A stretch of DNA of 64,000 bases, taken from Bacteroides uniformis (lineage in GTDB: Bacteria; Bacteroidota; Bacteroidia; Bacteroidales; Bacteroidaceae). Each line of letters starts with the position of its first letter. The stretch's first letter is position 1. This document shows positions 36,311 through 44,814 of the stretch, one piece after another. Both the position numbers and the translations under genes were made by a program. Under the pieces are notes generated by a model, which was not told the origin of the DNA, did no database searches, and saw only the letters and a program-made list of their open reading frames with translations. Location of the stretch: assembly GCF_025147485.1 (NCBI RefSeq), contig NZ_CP102263.1, forward strand, positions 3,113,501-3,177,500, read 5' to 3'.

Positions 36311-36919
36311 TCAATCAGCCATTTTCTTCAACTTCTTGAAGTGGCGGATTACTTCCAGATAATCGCGGTCGGTGCAGGCATTGAATTTATTCCATAAGTC
36401 ACCCATTACAACGGCACCACCGAATCCGTAATCCTTAATCTCCAGTATGTTGTCGGGAGTAATGCCTCCCAAAGCCATGACTCTACTGTCTATGACCTTA
36501 CTTTTTCCTGCTTGCCGCAACTCTTCGGCTGTGAAGCCGGACGTGACTCCGGACTTTGTGATGCAATTATATATCGGGCTTAGGAACAGATAGTCATAGA
36601 AATGCTTCTTGTTCTGCACTTCGTCCAGTGAATGGCAGGTGCAACTGATGTGGCCCGAATAGTCGTGGGGCTCTTTGGAATTGCGGGTGTTTAGATGAAT
36701 CCCCATCAGGCTGAACTCTTCCTGCAGGTAGAAGTGCTCATGGGTAATGATGCGCTTATGGTATTTTTCGGGTATCAGCGTTAAAAGCCGTTCTGAATAC
36801 ATGGCGGGAGTTTCCGGCTTCCTCAGATGTAGAATATCCAGCCCCTCTTCGAATAGTGCCGTGATAATCTTGTCTTCTTCCACAAAAAATGTGGGTGCTG
36901 TTACTACGATGAGTTTCAT
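36311..36919 (-). CDS. Thiamine phosphate synthase-like protein (ThiE/TenI family)
   Basis: The 202-residue protein follows the ThiE/TenI TIM-barrel pattern: GLDILHLRKPETP near the start, ITHEHFYL, GIHLNTRN, SCTCHSLDEV, LFLSPIYNCITKSG and VMALGGITPDNI. ThiE joins hydroxymethylpyrimidine diphosphate and thiazole phosphate. Several ThiE pyrophosphate-binding residues look altered and no other thi genes are near, so a TenI-like or salvage role is possible. It is convergent with the histidine kinase gene 20 bases away, and has its own promoter. Confidence 0.75.
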   Translation of the reverse strand: MKLIVVTAPTFFVEEDKIITALFEEGLDILHLRKPETPAMYSERLLTLIPEKYHKRIITHEHFYLQEEFSLMGIHLNTRNSKEPHDYSGHISCTCHSLDEVQNKKHFYDYLFLSPIYNCITKSGVTSGFTAEELRQAGKSKVIDSRVMALGGITPDNILEIKDYGFGGAVVMGDLWNKFNACTDRDYLEVIRHFKKLKKMAD

Positions 36920-36945
36920 TTCTTTTGTTTAACTTTTAAGTTTAG

Positions 36946-36953
36946 CAAAGTTA
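36946..36953 (-). promoter_or_regulatory. -7 element, ThiE-like gene
   Basis: TAACTTTG on the minus strand, 26 bases upstream of the ATG. Confidence 0.5.
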
Positions 36954-37021
36954 ATGAATACTTATGGTAGAAGCCAAAGAATTTCTTTAAAATATGTTAG
37001 ATGGCTATTTTAAACAAGAAA

Positions 37022-37056
37022 ACGCATTCTTGAATCTTAGTTGCTCAAGAATGCGT
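37022..37056 (-). terminator. Hairpin downstream of superoxide dismutase gene
   Basis: ACGCATTCTTGA (37022-37033) pairs exactly with TCAAGAATGCGT (37045-37056), 30 bases past the sodB stop. Confidence 0.65.
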
Positions 37057-37085
37057 CATTAACATGTTTAGTGGGACCTTGTTGC

Positions 37086-37670
37086 TTATTTCAGTCTTTT
37101 ACCTACTACATCCCAGTCGATGATGCTCCACAGTTCGTTCACATGGTCGGCACGGCGGTTCTGGTAATCAAGATAGTAGGCATGTTCCCACACGTCGAAT
37201 CCGAGTAGCGGAACAAGACCGGCGCGTACCGGATTGCTACCGTTGGCTTCTTTGGTGATGTGGAGTTTGCCGTTCTTGTCGGCAGACAACCAAGCCCATC
37301 CGGAGCCGAACAAGCCGACAGCTGCCGCGTTGAATTCCTTCTTGAAATTCTCAAAGCTGCCGAAGTCGCGTTTGATGGCTTCTGCCAGCTTGCCGGTAGG
37401 CTCGCTGTGGGCAGGCTTCGGAGCAAACTGTAAGAAGTATAATGTGTGGTTCAACACTTGTCCTGCATTGTTGAAGATGGCACCGTCCGGTGCTGTGGCA
37501 ACAATGGTTACCAGGTCTTTGCCTTCAAATTCCGTTCCCGGAACGAGGTTGTTGAGGTTGTTCACGTAGGTTTGCAGATGTTTACCGTAGTGGTAATCTA
37601 TGGTTTGCTGACTGATTACAGGTTCCAGTGCATTGTTAGTGTAGGGAAGTTTTGGCATTTCGTAAGTCAT
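37086..37670 (-). CDS. sodB: Iron/manganese superoxide dismutase
   Basis: The enzyme converts superoxide to oxygen and hydrogen peroxide. From ATG 37670 (MTYEMPKLPY) it is 194 residues. Metal ligands are H27, H75 (VLNHTLYF), D159 and H163 (DVWEHAYYLDY). The glutamine in NNAGQVLNH is the iron-type arrangement, although Bacteroides enzymes are known to work with Fe or Mn. An in-frame start at 37715 would add 15 mostly hydrophobic residues; I consider it unlikely because the shorter form begins exactly like cytosolic SODs. The gene is monocistronic. Confidence 0.94.
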   Translation of the reverse strand: MTYEMPKLPYTNNALEPVISQQTIDYHYGKHLQTYVNNLNNLVPGTEFEGKDLVTIVATAPDGAIFNNAGQVLNHTLYFLQFAPKPAHSEPTGKLAEAIKRDFGSFENFKKEFNAAAVGLFGSGWAWLSADKNGKLHITKEANGSNPVRAGLVPLLGFDVWEHAYYLDYQNRRADHVNELWSIIDWDVVGKRLK

Positions 37671-37789
37671 AACTGTTATCATTAAAATCGTTAATATTGT
37701 ATTCATAAGTTTCAATTATTTAATTTTGGAACTTTACTATATAAACACTATAACCTATAGAAATGTTCGTACGTCTCCGAAGCTTTTTT

Positions 37790-37797
37790 TATCTTTG
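37790..37797 (+). promoter_or_regulatory. -7 element, helicase gene
   Basis: TATCTTTG, 54 bases before the ATG at 37851. Confidence 0.55.
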
Positions 37798-37850
37798 CCT
37801 CCGTAAAAACAAAGGAAGGAAAAATATCATCATTTTAAGATTATACGGAT

Positions 37851-40205
37851 ATGCCCGATTATATAGAGGAACTGAACGAAGGACAACGGAACGCGGTGTT
37901 ATACAATGACGGTCCGTCACTGGTGATAGCCGGTGCCGGTTCGGGAAAGACGCGCGTGCTGACCTACAAGATTGCTTATCTGCTGGAGAATGGCTACCAG
38001 CCTTGGAACATTCTGGCATTGACCTTTACCAACAAGGCGGCGCGCGAAATGAAGGAGCGTATAGCCCGTCAGATGGGGCCGGAGAGGGCGCGCCATCTGT
38101 GGATGGGAACCTTTCACTCCATGTTCCTGCGCATTCTGCATGTCGAGGCCGGGCATATCGGCTTCACTTCGCAGTTTACCATTTACGATACGGCGGACAG
38201 TAAAAGCTTGATACGTTCCATTATCAAGGAAATGGGGCTGGATGAGAAAGTGTACAAGCCGGGGATGGTGCAGGCGCGTATCTCGAATGCCAAGAATCAT
38301 CTGGTTTCTCCGGCAGGCTATGCCAACAACAAGGAGGCTTACGAAGGAGACCGTGCTGCCAAGGTTCCGGCGCTTCGCGACATCTACCAGAGATATTGGG
38401 AGCGTTGCCGGCGGGCGGATGCGATGGACTTCGACGATTTGCTGTTCTACACATTCCTGCTGTTCCGAGACCACCCCGAGGTGTTGGCACGTTATCAGGA
38501 GCAGTTCCGTTACATTCTGGTGGATGAGTATCAGGATACCAATTTTGCACAGCACAGCATCGTGCTGCAACTTGCCAAGAACCATCAGCATGTCTGTGTG
38601 GTGGGGGATGATGCACAGAGTATTTACTCCTTCCGTGGTGCCGATATTGACAATATTCTCTACTTTACGAAAGTATATCCCGATACGAAGGTCTTCAAGC
38701 TGGAGCAGAATTACCGTTCCACCCAGACCATTGTCCGCGCGGCCAACAGCCTGATAGAAAAGAACCAGTGGCAGATACGCAAGGAAGTGTTCTCGGAAAA
38801 GGAGAAGGGAGAGGCCATTGGTGTGTACCAGGCATACAGTGATGTGGAAGAAGGGGATATTGTGGTGAATAAGATAGCTGAACTGCGGCGTGAAAAGCGC
38901 TATGCCTACTCTGATTTTGCGATACTCTACCGTACCAATGCACAGAGCCGTATCTTTGAGGAAGCCATGCGCAAACGCAGTATGCCTTACCGTATTTATG
39001 GAGGCTTGTCGTTCTATCAACGCAAGGAAATCAAAGATGTTATCGCTTACTTCCGTCTGATAGTGAATCCCAATGATGAAGAGGCTTTCAAACGTATTAT
39101 CAATTATCCTGCACGGGGTATCGGAGATACGACAGTGGGAAAAATCATTGCTGCCGCCACCGGGCACAATGTCAGTTTGTGGACTGTGCTTTGTGAGCCG
39201 TTGGCGTATGGCTTGAACTTCAATAAAGGTACGGTGGGAAAGTTACAGGCATTCCGCGAACTTATATCCGCCTTTATCACAGATGCTGCGGAGAAGAATG
39301 CCTATGAGATTGGTGCCGACATTATCCGCCAATCGGGCATCATCAATGATGTGTGTCAGGACAACTCTCCCGAGAATCTGAGCCGTAAGGAGAATATAGA
39401 GGAGCTGGTGAACGGTATGAGTGATTTTTGTGCCCAACGGCAGGAGGAAGGAAAACCGAACGTGTTGTTGGGTGACTTCCTTTCGGAAGTTTCCCTTCTT
39501 ACCGACCAGGATTCGGATAAGGATGGGGACGATGAGAAGATAACCCTGATGACTGTACATTCGGCCAAGGGATTGGAGTTCAAGAATGTGTTTGTAGTGG
39601 GGATGGAGGAGAATCTTTTTCCCAGCGGCATGGTGGGTGACTCTCCCCGGGCATTGGAGGAAGAACGGCGGCTGTTTTATGTAGCCATCACACGTGCCGA
39701 AGAACACTGTTTCCTGTCGTATGCAAAGACACGTTTCCGGTATGGCAAGATGGAGTTCGGCAGTCCCAGCCGTTTCCTGAAGGATATAGATATACGTTTC
39801 CTGCGTCTGCCTCAGGATGCGGGAATGTTCCGCAGGGTAGAGGAGGAAGCCGCCGCTTTCCGCAGGGAGAACGCCAGAGGCTTTGCGCCTGATAGGGAAG
39901 ATGCTCCGTATGGAGGAAAAGAACGTGTGTCTGTACGACCGAAACAGCAGATTATTGCGCCGACCGTTCCACGTAATTTGAAACGGGTGGCGCCTTCTGC
40001 AAATACGGCAAGTACATCGCCTTCTGCCGGCGGGTCTGCCAACTGTGTACAGCAGGGACAACTGATAGAGCACGAACGTTTCGGCCTGGGTGAAGTTTTG
40101 AAAGTGGAGGGCGAAGGAGACAATGCGAAAGCCACCATCCGCTTCAAGAATGCGGGAGACAAACAACTTTTGCTGCGCTTCGCGCGTTTCAAAGTGCTGT
40201 CATAG
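37851..40205 (+). CDS. UvrD/PcrA-type ATP-dependent DNA helicase
   Basis: This superfamily 1A 3'-5' helicase has 784 residues. Motifs in order are the Q motif (LNEGQRNAV), Walker A AGAGSGKTRVL (about 27-37), TFTNKAAREMKERI, motif II LVDEYQDTNF (D225), EQNYRST, ILYRTNAQSR and the C-terminal LMTVHSAKGLEF and VAITRAEEH. The tail ends in a Tudor-like RNA-polymerase/SSB-interaction segment (GQLIEHERFGLGEVLKVEG), as in PcrA/UvrD. It acts in nucleotide excision repair, mismatch repair and replication conflict resolution. Confidence 0.94.
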   Translation: MPDYIEELNEGQRNAVLYNDGPSLVIAGAGSGKTRVLTYKIAYLLENGYQPWNILALTFTNKAAREMKERIARQMGPERARHLWMGTFHSMFLRILHVEAGHIGFTSQFTIYDTADSKSLIRSIIKEMGLDEKVYKPGMVQARISNAKNHLVSPAGYANNKEAYEGDRAAKVPALRDIYQRYWERCRRADAMDFDDLLFYTFLLFRDHPEVLARYQEQFRYILVDEYQDTNFAQHSIVLQLAKNHQHVCVVGDDAQSIYSFRGADIDNILYFTKVYPDTKVFKLEQNYRSTQTIVRAANSLIEKNQWQIRKEVFSEKEKGEAIGVYQAYSDVEEGDIVVNKIAELRREKRYAYSDFAILYRTNAQSRIFEEAMRKRSMPYRIYGGLSFYQRKEIKDVIAYFRLIVNPNDEEAFKRIINYPARGIGDTTVGKIIAAATGHNVSLWTVLCEPLAYGLNFNKGTVGKLQAFRELISAFITDAAEKNAYEIGADIIRQSGIINDVCQDNSPENLSRKENIEELVNGMSDFCAQRQEEGKPNVLLGDFLSEVSLLTDQDSDKDGDDEKITLMTVHSAKGLEFKNVFVVGMEENLFPSGMVGDSPRALEEERRLFYVAITRAEEHCFLSYAKTRFRYGKMEFGSPSRFLKDIDIRFLRLPQDAGMFRRVEEEAAAFRRENARGFAPDREDAPYGGKERVSVRPKQQIIAPTVPRNLKRVAPSANTASTSPSAGGSANCVQQGQLIEHERFGLGEVLKVEGEGDNAKATIRFKNAGDKQLLLRFARFKVLS

Positions 40206-40346
40206 GATAGTCGCATCTTTTGTCTCACACAAAAACGGGATATTTGTAAGAGGATGATGGTATAAGTGTAGGACCGTGGTATCTTAAAAAAAGACAGTTA
40301 GAACGATACATACGGACAATTTAGAATAGTAAATATAGATAGAAGA

Positions 40347-41492
40347 ATGACAAATAAAGACTTTTCCCTTTTCCCTTCTCCCTGCTATATTATGGAAGAA
40401 GGATTGCTGAGAAAGAACCTCGCACTGATAAAAAGTGTGGCCGACCGCGCAGGTGTGGAGATAATCCTCGCTTTCAAATCATTTGCCATGTGGCGTTCCT
40501 TTCCCATTTTCAGGGAGTATATAGACCACTCTACGGCAAGTTCCGTCTACGAAGCCCGTCTGGCATTGGAGGAGTTCGGAAGTAAGGCACATACGTACTC
40601 GCCTGCCTATACCGAGGCCGATTTTCCGGAGATAATGCGGTGCAGCAGCCATATCACTTTCAATTCGCTTTCGCAGTTCCACCGCTTTTATCCGGTAGTG
40701 GTGGCGGAGGGAAGCGGCATTTCCTGCGGTATCCGTATCAATCCCGAATACTCTGAGGTGGAAACGGAGCTTTATAATCCCTGCGCACCCGGTACTCGCT
40801 TCGGTGTAATGGCCGACCCGCTTCCCGAAGAACTTCCGGTGGGTATTGAAGGTTTTCACTGTCATTGTCATTGCGAGTCTTCTTCCTACGAACTGGAACA
40901 CACATTGGAGCACTTGGAAGGAAAATTCTCCCGCTGGTTCTCACAGATTAAGTGGTTGAATTTAGGAGGCGGGCATCTGATGACGCGTAAGGATTATGAT
41001 GTAGAGCATCTTGTCCGTCTGTTGCAGGGCTTGAAGGGACGCTATTCGCATCTTCAAATCATTCTTGAGCCCGGTTCCGCTTTCACTTGGCAGACCGGTG
41101 TGCTGAGCTCGGAGATAGTGGACATCGTGGAAAACCGCGGCATTCGTACTGCCATTCTCAACGTTAGCTTTACGTGCCACATGCCGGATTGCCTGGAGAT
41201 GCCCTATCAGCCTGCAGTGCGTGGAGCGGAGATGGGTGATGCGGGTCCTTATGTCTATCGTCTTGGAGGAAACTCCTGCCTAAGCGGCGACTATATGGGA
41301 CTGTGGAGTTTCGACCATGAGCTGCAGATAGGGGAGAGAATCGTCTTTGAGGACATGATACATTACACCACTGTAAAGACGAATATGTTCAATGGAATTC
41401 ACCATCCGGCCATTGCAATGTGGACAAAAGAAGGAAAAGCTGAAGTTTTCAAGCAATTTTCTTATGAAGATTATCGTGGCCGAATGAGTTGA
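40347..41492 (+). CDS. nspC: Carboxynorspermidine decarboxylase
   Basis: NspC is a PLP-dependent alanine-racemase-fold decarboxylase for the last step of the norspermidine/spermidine pathway via carboxyspermidine, the usual route in gut Bacteroides. The PLP lysine is K44 in LAFKSFAMW. GFHCHCHCESS and NLGGGHLMTRKDYD are the family's glycine-rich and substrate-site segments, and GNSCLSGDYMG near the C-terminus holds the catalytic cysteine. At 381 residues the length is normal. The partner carboxynorspermidine synthase gene is not in the window. Confidence 0.92.
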   Translation: MTNKDFSLFPSPCYIMEEGLLRKNLALIKSVADRAGVEIILAFKSFAMWRSFPIFREYIDHSTASSVYEARLALEEFGSKAHTYSPAYTEADFPEIMRCSSHITFNSLSQFHRFYPVVVAEGSGISCGIRINPEYSEVETELYNPCAPGTRFGVMADPLPEELPVGIEGFHCHCHCESSSYELEHTLEHLEGKFSRWFSQIKWLNLGGGHLMTRKDYDVEHLVRLLQGLKGRYSHLQIILEPGSAFTWQTGVLSSEIVDIVENRGIRTAILNVSFTCHMPDCLEMPYQPAVRGAEMGDAGPYVYRLGGNSCLSGDYMGLWSFDHELQIGERIVFEDMIHYTTVKTNMFNGIHHPAIAMWTKEGKAEVFKQFSYEDYRGRMS

Positions 41493-41561
41493 TAATCAAA
41501 AGTCTGCTTGTATGCCTGGCGAAAATGTACACTTTTCTGTGTGAAAAAAGTCTGCGGAATG

Positions 41562-41592
41562 TTTGCAGGTTTAAGGAAAATATCTACCTTTG
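41562..41592 (+). promoter_or_regulatory. Promoter of the tRNA array
   Basis: TTTG (41562-41565), a 19-base spacer, then TACCTTTG (41585-41592). This is a near-ideal Bacteroides promoter, 11 bases before the first tRNA. Confidence 0.85.
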
Positions 41593-41603
41593 CATCCGCA
41601 ATC

Positions 41604-41676
41604 GCGGAAATAGCTCAGTTGGTAGAGCATAACCTTGCCAAGGTTAGGGTCGCGAGTTCGAGTCTCGTTTTCCGCT
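41604..41676 (+). tRNA. tRNA-Gly (GCC)
   Basis: A 73-base cloverleaf with acceptor GCGGAAA/TTTCCGC, and anticodon loop TTGCCAA on a TAACC/GGTTA stem. CCA is not encoded. First gene of the tRNA array. Confidence 0.95.
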
Positions 41677-41704
41677 CAACGCAGTTTAGATTGCAATTAC
41701 CTAT

Positions 41705-41789
41705 GCCCAGGTGGCGGAATTGGTAGACGCGCACGTTTCAGGTGCGTGTGTCGAGAGGCATGCAGGTTCGAGTCCTGTTCTGGGCACCA
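41705..41789 (+). tRNA. tRNA-Leu (CAG), CCA encoded
   Basis: A class II tRNA with acceptor GCCCAGG/TCTGGGC, and anticodon loop TTCAGGT on a CACGT/GCGTG stem. The 3' CCA is present in the DNA, unlike in the second copy. Confidence 0.95.
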
Positions 41790-41829
41790 AGGTAAAGCAG
41801 TCGGTTCTTTGAATTGTTGAAAGTAAGTT

Positions 41830-41913
41830 GGAGAGGTGGCGGAATTGGTAGACGCGCTACTTTGAGGGGGTAGTGACAATTATGTCGTGGGAGTTCGAGT
41901 CTCCTTCTCTTCA
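41830..41913 (+). tRNA. tRNA-Leu (GAG)
   Basis: A class II tRNA with acceptor GGAGAGG/TCTCTTC, and anticodon loop TTGAGGG on a CTACT/GGTAG stem. No encoded CCA. Confidence 0.92.
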
Positions 41914-41927
41914 CGCTTTTATACATT

Positions 41928-42000
41928 GCGGAAATAGCTCAGTTGGTAGAGCATAACCTTGCCAAGGTTAGGGTCGCGAGTTCGAGTCTCGTTTTCCGCT
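41928..42000 (+). tRNA. tRNA-Gly (GCC), second identical copy
   Basis: Identical in all 73 bases to the copy at 41604-41676; the flanking spacers differ. Confidence 0.95.
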
Positions 42001-42027
42001 CTTTCAGATGTATTGAAGATGACTTAT

Positions 42028-42109
42028 GCCCAGGTGGCGGAATTGGTAGACGCGCACGTTTCAGGTGCGTGTGTCGAGAGGCATGCAGGTTCGAGTCCTG
42101 TTCTGGGCA
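42028..42109 (+). tRNA. tRNA-Leu (CAG), second copy
   Basis: Identical to 41705-41786, but the CCA is not encoded (it is followed by CTTTACT). Confidence 0.94.
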
Positions 42110-42141
42110 CTTTACTCCTCAAAAAAGGAGAGTCATCCCAT

Positions 42142-42214
42142 GCGGAAATAGCTCAGTTGGTAGAGCATAACCTTGCCAAGGTTAGGGTCGCGAGTTCGAG
42201 TCTCGTTTTCCGCT
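42142..42214 (+). tRNA. tRNA-Gly (GCC), third identical copy
   Basis: Same 73-base sequence as the other two glycine tRNAs; last gene of the array, followed by a strong terminator. Confidence 0.95.
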
Positions 42215-42224
42215 CTTTTCAGAT

Positions 42225-42268
42225 AAAAAAATCCCGCAAGCATTGTTCGGTGCTTGCGGGATTTTTTT
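42225..42268. terminator. Strong terminator after tRNA array
   Basis: AAATCCCGCAAGCA pairs with TGCTTGCGGGATTT, with A- and T-runs on the two sides. It can also serve the convergent DUF4923-like gene that ends at 42287. Confidence 0.92.
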
Positions 42269-42286
42269 GTTGTATGGAAGTTGTTG

Positions 42287-42883
42287 TTACAGTTTCTGTA
42301 ATGAGAATCCGAGCATCATTCCGTCGTAGCTGTTGGCCAGCGAGCCGATACTCTTCAGAGTGGAGTTGCTGCTTTTGCTGGAGAGGAAGGTTATCAGTTT
42401 CAGTAGCTTGTCCGATTCGAACAGCAGGTCCATAGTTGTGGAGGTAGCGTTGACCTTGGCATTCATACCTATCAGCTTGGCGAATTTCAAGTTGACCTTT
42501 TGGGTGGATGCATCGTAGGAGTAGCTTCCCTTCATGCTCTTTTGCCCTACTTTGGCGCTGAATGTGCTGTCGGCGTTGAATGTGAATGACATTTGCCCGG
42601 CTTTGATGCCTACTTTGGCAAGCTGTTCGTCCAGTTTCTTTTCTGCGGCTGTGGCGGCAACGGCACCGCCGGCTTTCTGCAGCAGGTTGTCCGATTCGAA
42701 TTCAATGGCGGAGCCGGTATACGACCAAGTGCCGGTCATATCCGCTGTTGACTTGCCGGTCACGGCATTTACCGCCTTCTCTATATTTTCTTTGTTGAAC
42801 AAATCCTTGATGGATTGTGCATGACTATTGCTGGTCAGCAGTAGTGCGGCAACAAACAGTTGCCAAAAAACTAATCTTTTCAT
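42287..42883 (-). CDS. DUF4923-like secreted protein
   Basis: The 198-residue precursor has a signal peptide (MKRLVFWQLFVAALLLTSNSHA-Q). An N-terminal helix (SIKDLFNKENIEKAVNAVTG) is followed by a lipocalin-like strand set: GTWSYTGSAIEFES, FTFNADSTFSAKVG, GSYSYDASTQKVNL. This matches the Bacteroidales DUF4923 family as I know it; no function is established. Its start is 11 bases after the engB stop codon, so it probably shares that transcript. Confidence 0.75.
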   Translation of the reverse strand: MKRLVFWQLFVAALLLTSNSHAQSIKDLFNKENIEKAVNAVTGKSTADMTGTWSYTGSAIEFESDNLLQKAGGAVAATAAEKKLDEQLAKVGIKAGQMSFTFNADSTFSAKVGQKSMKGSYSYDASTQKVNLKFAKLIGMNAKVNATSTTMDLLFESDKLLKLITFLSSKSSNSTLKSIGSLANSYDGMMLGFSLQKL

Positions 42884-42894
42884 TTTACTTATTT

Positions 42895-43503
42895 CTATTG
42901 TTTGCTATTCAGGCTTTTGTTGATACTTTCGATATAGTCCAGCAGTTCTTTCCGTCCCATGCGGTTTTCAGAAGAGGTGATGAAGTAGGGGGGCAGCTCT
43001 TCCCATTGTTCCTTCAACTGTTCCAGGTATTCGTTGATGTGGGTGTTCAGTCTGCCGCCTTTCAGTTTGTCGGCCTTTGTGAAGACGATGGCAAAGGGTA
43101 CACCGTTCTCGCCCAGCCATTCCGTAAACTCGAGGTCGATGGCTTGGGGAGCCAGCCGGCTATCTATAAGAACAAACAGACAAGTCATCTGTTCGCGTTG
43201 CAGTATATAACTTTCTATAATACGTTTGATTTGTTCCTGCCCTTTCTGTCCCCGTTTGGCGTAGCCGTATCCCGGAAGGTCTACAATGTACCAGCTCTTG
43301 TTGATGAGGAAATGGTTGATGAGCATGGTCTTTCCCGGTGTGGCAGAGGTCATGGCGAGCCCTTTTCTCCCGGTCAGCATATTGATGAGACTGGATTTTC
43401 CTACGTTGGAGCGTCCGATGAAAGCATATTCGGGAAATGTACCGGTGGGGCATTTCCGCACGTCTGTGTTACTGATGACGAATTCAGCGTTTGTAATATC
43501 CAT
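42895..43503 (-). CDS. engB: Ribosome biogenesis GTPase EngB/YsxC
   Basis: EngB is a small essential GTPase for 50S assembly. The ATG at 43503 ([11 protein letters not shown]) gives 202 residues, the normal size; the longer in-frame form from 43554 would start upstream of the -7 element. G-motifs are [13 protein letters not shown] (G1, about 30-42), the threonine switch region, DLPGYGYA (G3) and TKADKL (G4). It precedes the DUF4923-like gene. Confidence 0.94.
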   Translation of the reverse strand: MDITNAEFVISNTDVRKCPTGTFPEYAFIGRSNVGKSSLINMLTGRKGLAMTSATPGKTMLINHFLINKSWYIVDLPGYGYAKRGQKGQEQIKRIIESYILQREQMTCLFVLIDSRLAPQAIDLEFTEWLGENGVPFAIVFTKADKLKGGRLNTHINEYLEQLKEQWEELPPYFITSSENRMGRKELLDYIESINKSLNSKQ

Positions 43504-43533
43504 TTTATTGCCTTTTTGGGGTTTTACGTGTGG

Positions 43534-43541
43534 CAAAGGTA
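43534..43541 (-). promoter_or_regulatory. -7 element, engB
   Basis: TACCTTTG on the minus strand, 30 bases upstream of the engB ATG. Confidence 0.55.
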
Positions 43542-43557
43542 GCACTAATTTCATAAG

Positions 43558-43655
43558 TTTGCACTATCTTTGCCCAGAAAGCGAAGATAGGCTGCACCTC
43601 AGCATAAAAAATGAACGAGTTCATTTTATTCTGCATTCGGTTTGCACTATCTTTG
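43558..43655 (+). promoter_or_regulatory. Duplicated promoter block before recR
   Basis: TTTGCACTATCTTTG occurs at 43558-43572 and again at 43641-43655, each ending in a TATCTTTG -7 element. The second copy is 23 bases before the recR ATG. Between them lies GCGAAGATAGGCTGCACCTC and an AT-rich stretch with GAACGAGTTC (43613-43622), a perfect 10-bp palindrome. Confidence 0.6.
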
Positions 43656-43678
43656 TGGCCAATAGGAGAATTTTAAGT

Positions 43679-44296
43679 ATGAATGGACAGTTTCCCTCTA
43701 CATTATTGGAGAAGGCGGTAAATGAGTTTGCCAAGTTGCCCGGAGTGGGACGCAAGACGGCTATGAGGCTGGTTCTTCACCTGCTCCGCCAGGATACGGC
43801 AGTGGTGGAAGCGTTCGGCAATGCCATCGTGACGCTGAAGCATGAAGTGAAATATTGCAAGGTATGCCATAATATATCAGATACGGAGACGTGCCGTATC
43901 TGTTCCAGTCCGCAACGGGACGCCTCTGTGGTTTGTGTGGTAGAGAACATCCGCGATGTGATGGCTGTGGAAGCCACACAACAGTTCCGTGGTTTGTATC
44001 ACGTGCTGGGAGGCGTCATCTCGCCGATGGATGGCATTGGCCCCGGAGACTTGCAGATAGAAAGCCTTGTGCGGCGGGTAGCCGCCGGCGGCATCAATGA
44101 AGTGATTCTTGCGCTGAGCACGACGATGGAGGGAGATACCACCAACTTTTATATCTACCGCAAGCTGGAAAAACTGGGCGTGAAGCTCTCCGTCATAGCC
44201 CGTGGCATTTCCATCGGTGACGAATTGGAGTATACGGATGAAGTGACTCTGGGACGCAGTATTGTGAACCGCACTCCATTTTCCGGAACTGCCTGA
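43679..44296 (+). CDS. recR: Recombination mediator RecR
   Basis: RecR works with RecO/RecF to load RecA at gaps. The ATG at 43679 ([14 protein letters not shown]) gives 205 residues, as expected; the much longer open frame upstream overlaps engB and is rejected. The HhH segment [17 protein letters not shown], zinc motif C-x2-C-x8-C-x2-C ([16 protein letters not shown]) and Toprim segment [15 protein letters not shown] are all present. It is followed by a small membrane protein gene after 49 bases. Confidence 0.95.
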   Translation: MNGQFPSTLLEKAVNEFAKLPGVGRKTAMRLVLHLLRQDTAVVEAFGNAIVTLKHEVKYCKVCHNISDTETCRICSSPQRDASVVCVVENIRDVMAVEATQQFRGLYHVLGGVISPMDGIGPGDLQIESLVRRVAAGGINEVILALSTTMEGDTTNFYIYRKLEKLGVKLSVIARGISIGDELEYTDEVTLGRSIVNRTPFSGTA

Positions 44297-44345
44297 TTGT
44301 TTGGGGCCATTATCAATTATTCATTATCCACTATCAATTTACTAA

Positions 44346-44801
44346 ATGGAAGAACAAATAAAGAAGACCGCAGCGCGTGTCCGAACAACTTTTGCCTATT
44401 TCTGGATGCTTCCCATCCTGCTCGTCCTGCTTGGAGAAACCGGAGGCGAATGGGTAGGTATGTATGCCGGAGATGTACGTGCCACCTATATGGCCGAGAC
44501 GATAACCATTCTGCTGGCTGCCTCTTGCGTGCCCGTATCCCTGAAACTCTTTTCATGGGTATTGATCAGGAAAATAGATGTAGTGACGCTTCCCGAAGCC
44601 CTCCGCCTCTATGCGTTGTGGAGTGGCGTGCGGCTGGCATTGCTTGCCATACCGGTGCTTGCAGGCTTTTTCACCTATTATATAGTGTTGAGCAGTACGG
44701 GTGTACTGTGCGCACTGATAGGACTGACGGCTTCTCTGTTCTGCCTGCCGGGTGAGGGACGCCTGCGTAAAGAACTGCATATCAATAAAGAAGAAATGTA
44801 A
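44346..44801 (+). CDS. Small integral membrane protein of unknown function
   Basis: This 151-residue protein has about four hydrophobic helices (near 17-35, 50-72, 88-110 and 112-133) between a basic N-terminus and a charged C-terminus. I recognise no family. It sits between recR and a GNAT gene in the same direction with short gaps (49 and 13 bases), so it is likely part of the recR transcript. Confidence 0.75.
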   Translation: MEEQIKKTAARVRTTFAYFWMLPILLVLLGETGGEWVGMYAGDVRATYMAETITILLAASCVPVSLKLFSWVLIRKIDVVTLPEALRLYALWSGVRLALLAIPVLAGFFTYYIVLSSTGVLCALIGLTASLFCLPGEGRLRKELHINKEEM

Positions 44802-44814
44802 CCGACTGGAAAAT

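Noticed and set aside
37671..37715. N-terminal hydrophobic extension making superoxide dismutase exported
   Set aside because: The shorter start matches the usual cytosolic N-terminus; the 15 extra residues are better explained as leader sequence.
41604..42214. CRISPR-like array of repeated units
   Set aside because: The repeats are complete tRNA genes with cloverleaf structure, unequal spacers, and no cas genes.
41508..42435. Several reading frames across the tRNA array
   Set aside because: They are translations of tRNA genes; the repeated peptide blocks are the identical tRNAs.
43286..43678. Extended N-terminus for RecR
   Set aside because: The extension would lie antisense to engB and upstream of the recR promoter; the ATG at 43679 gives the standard length.
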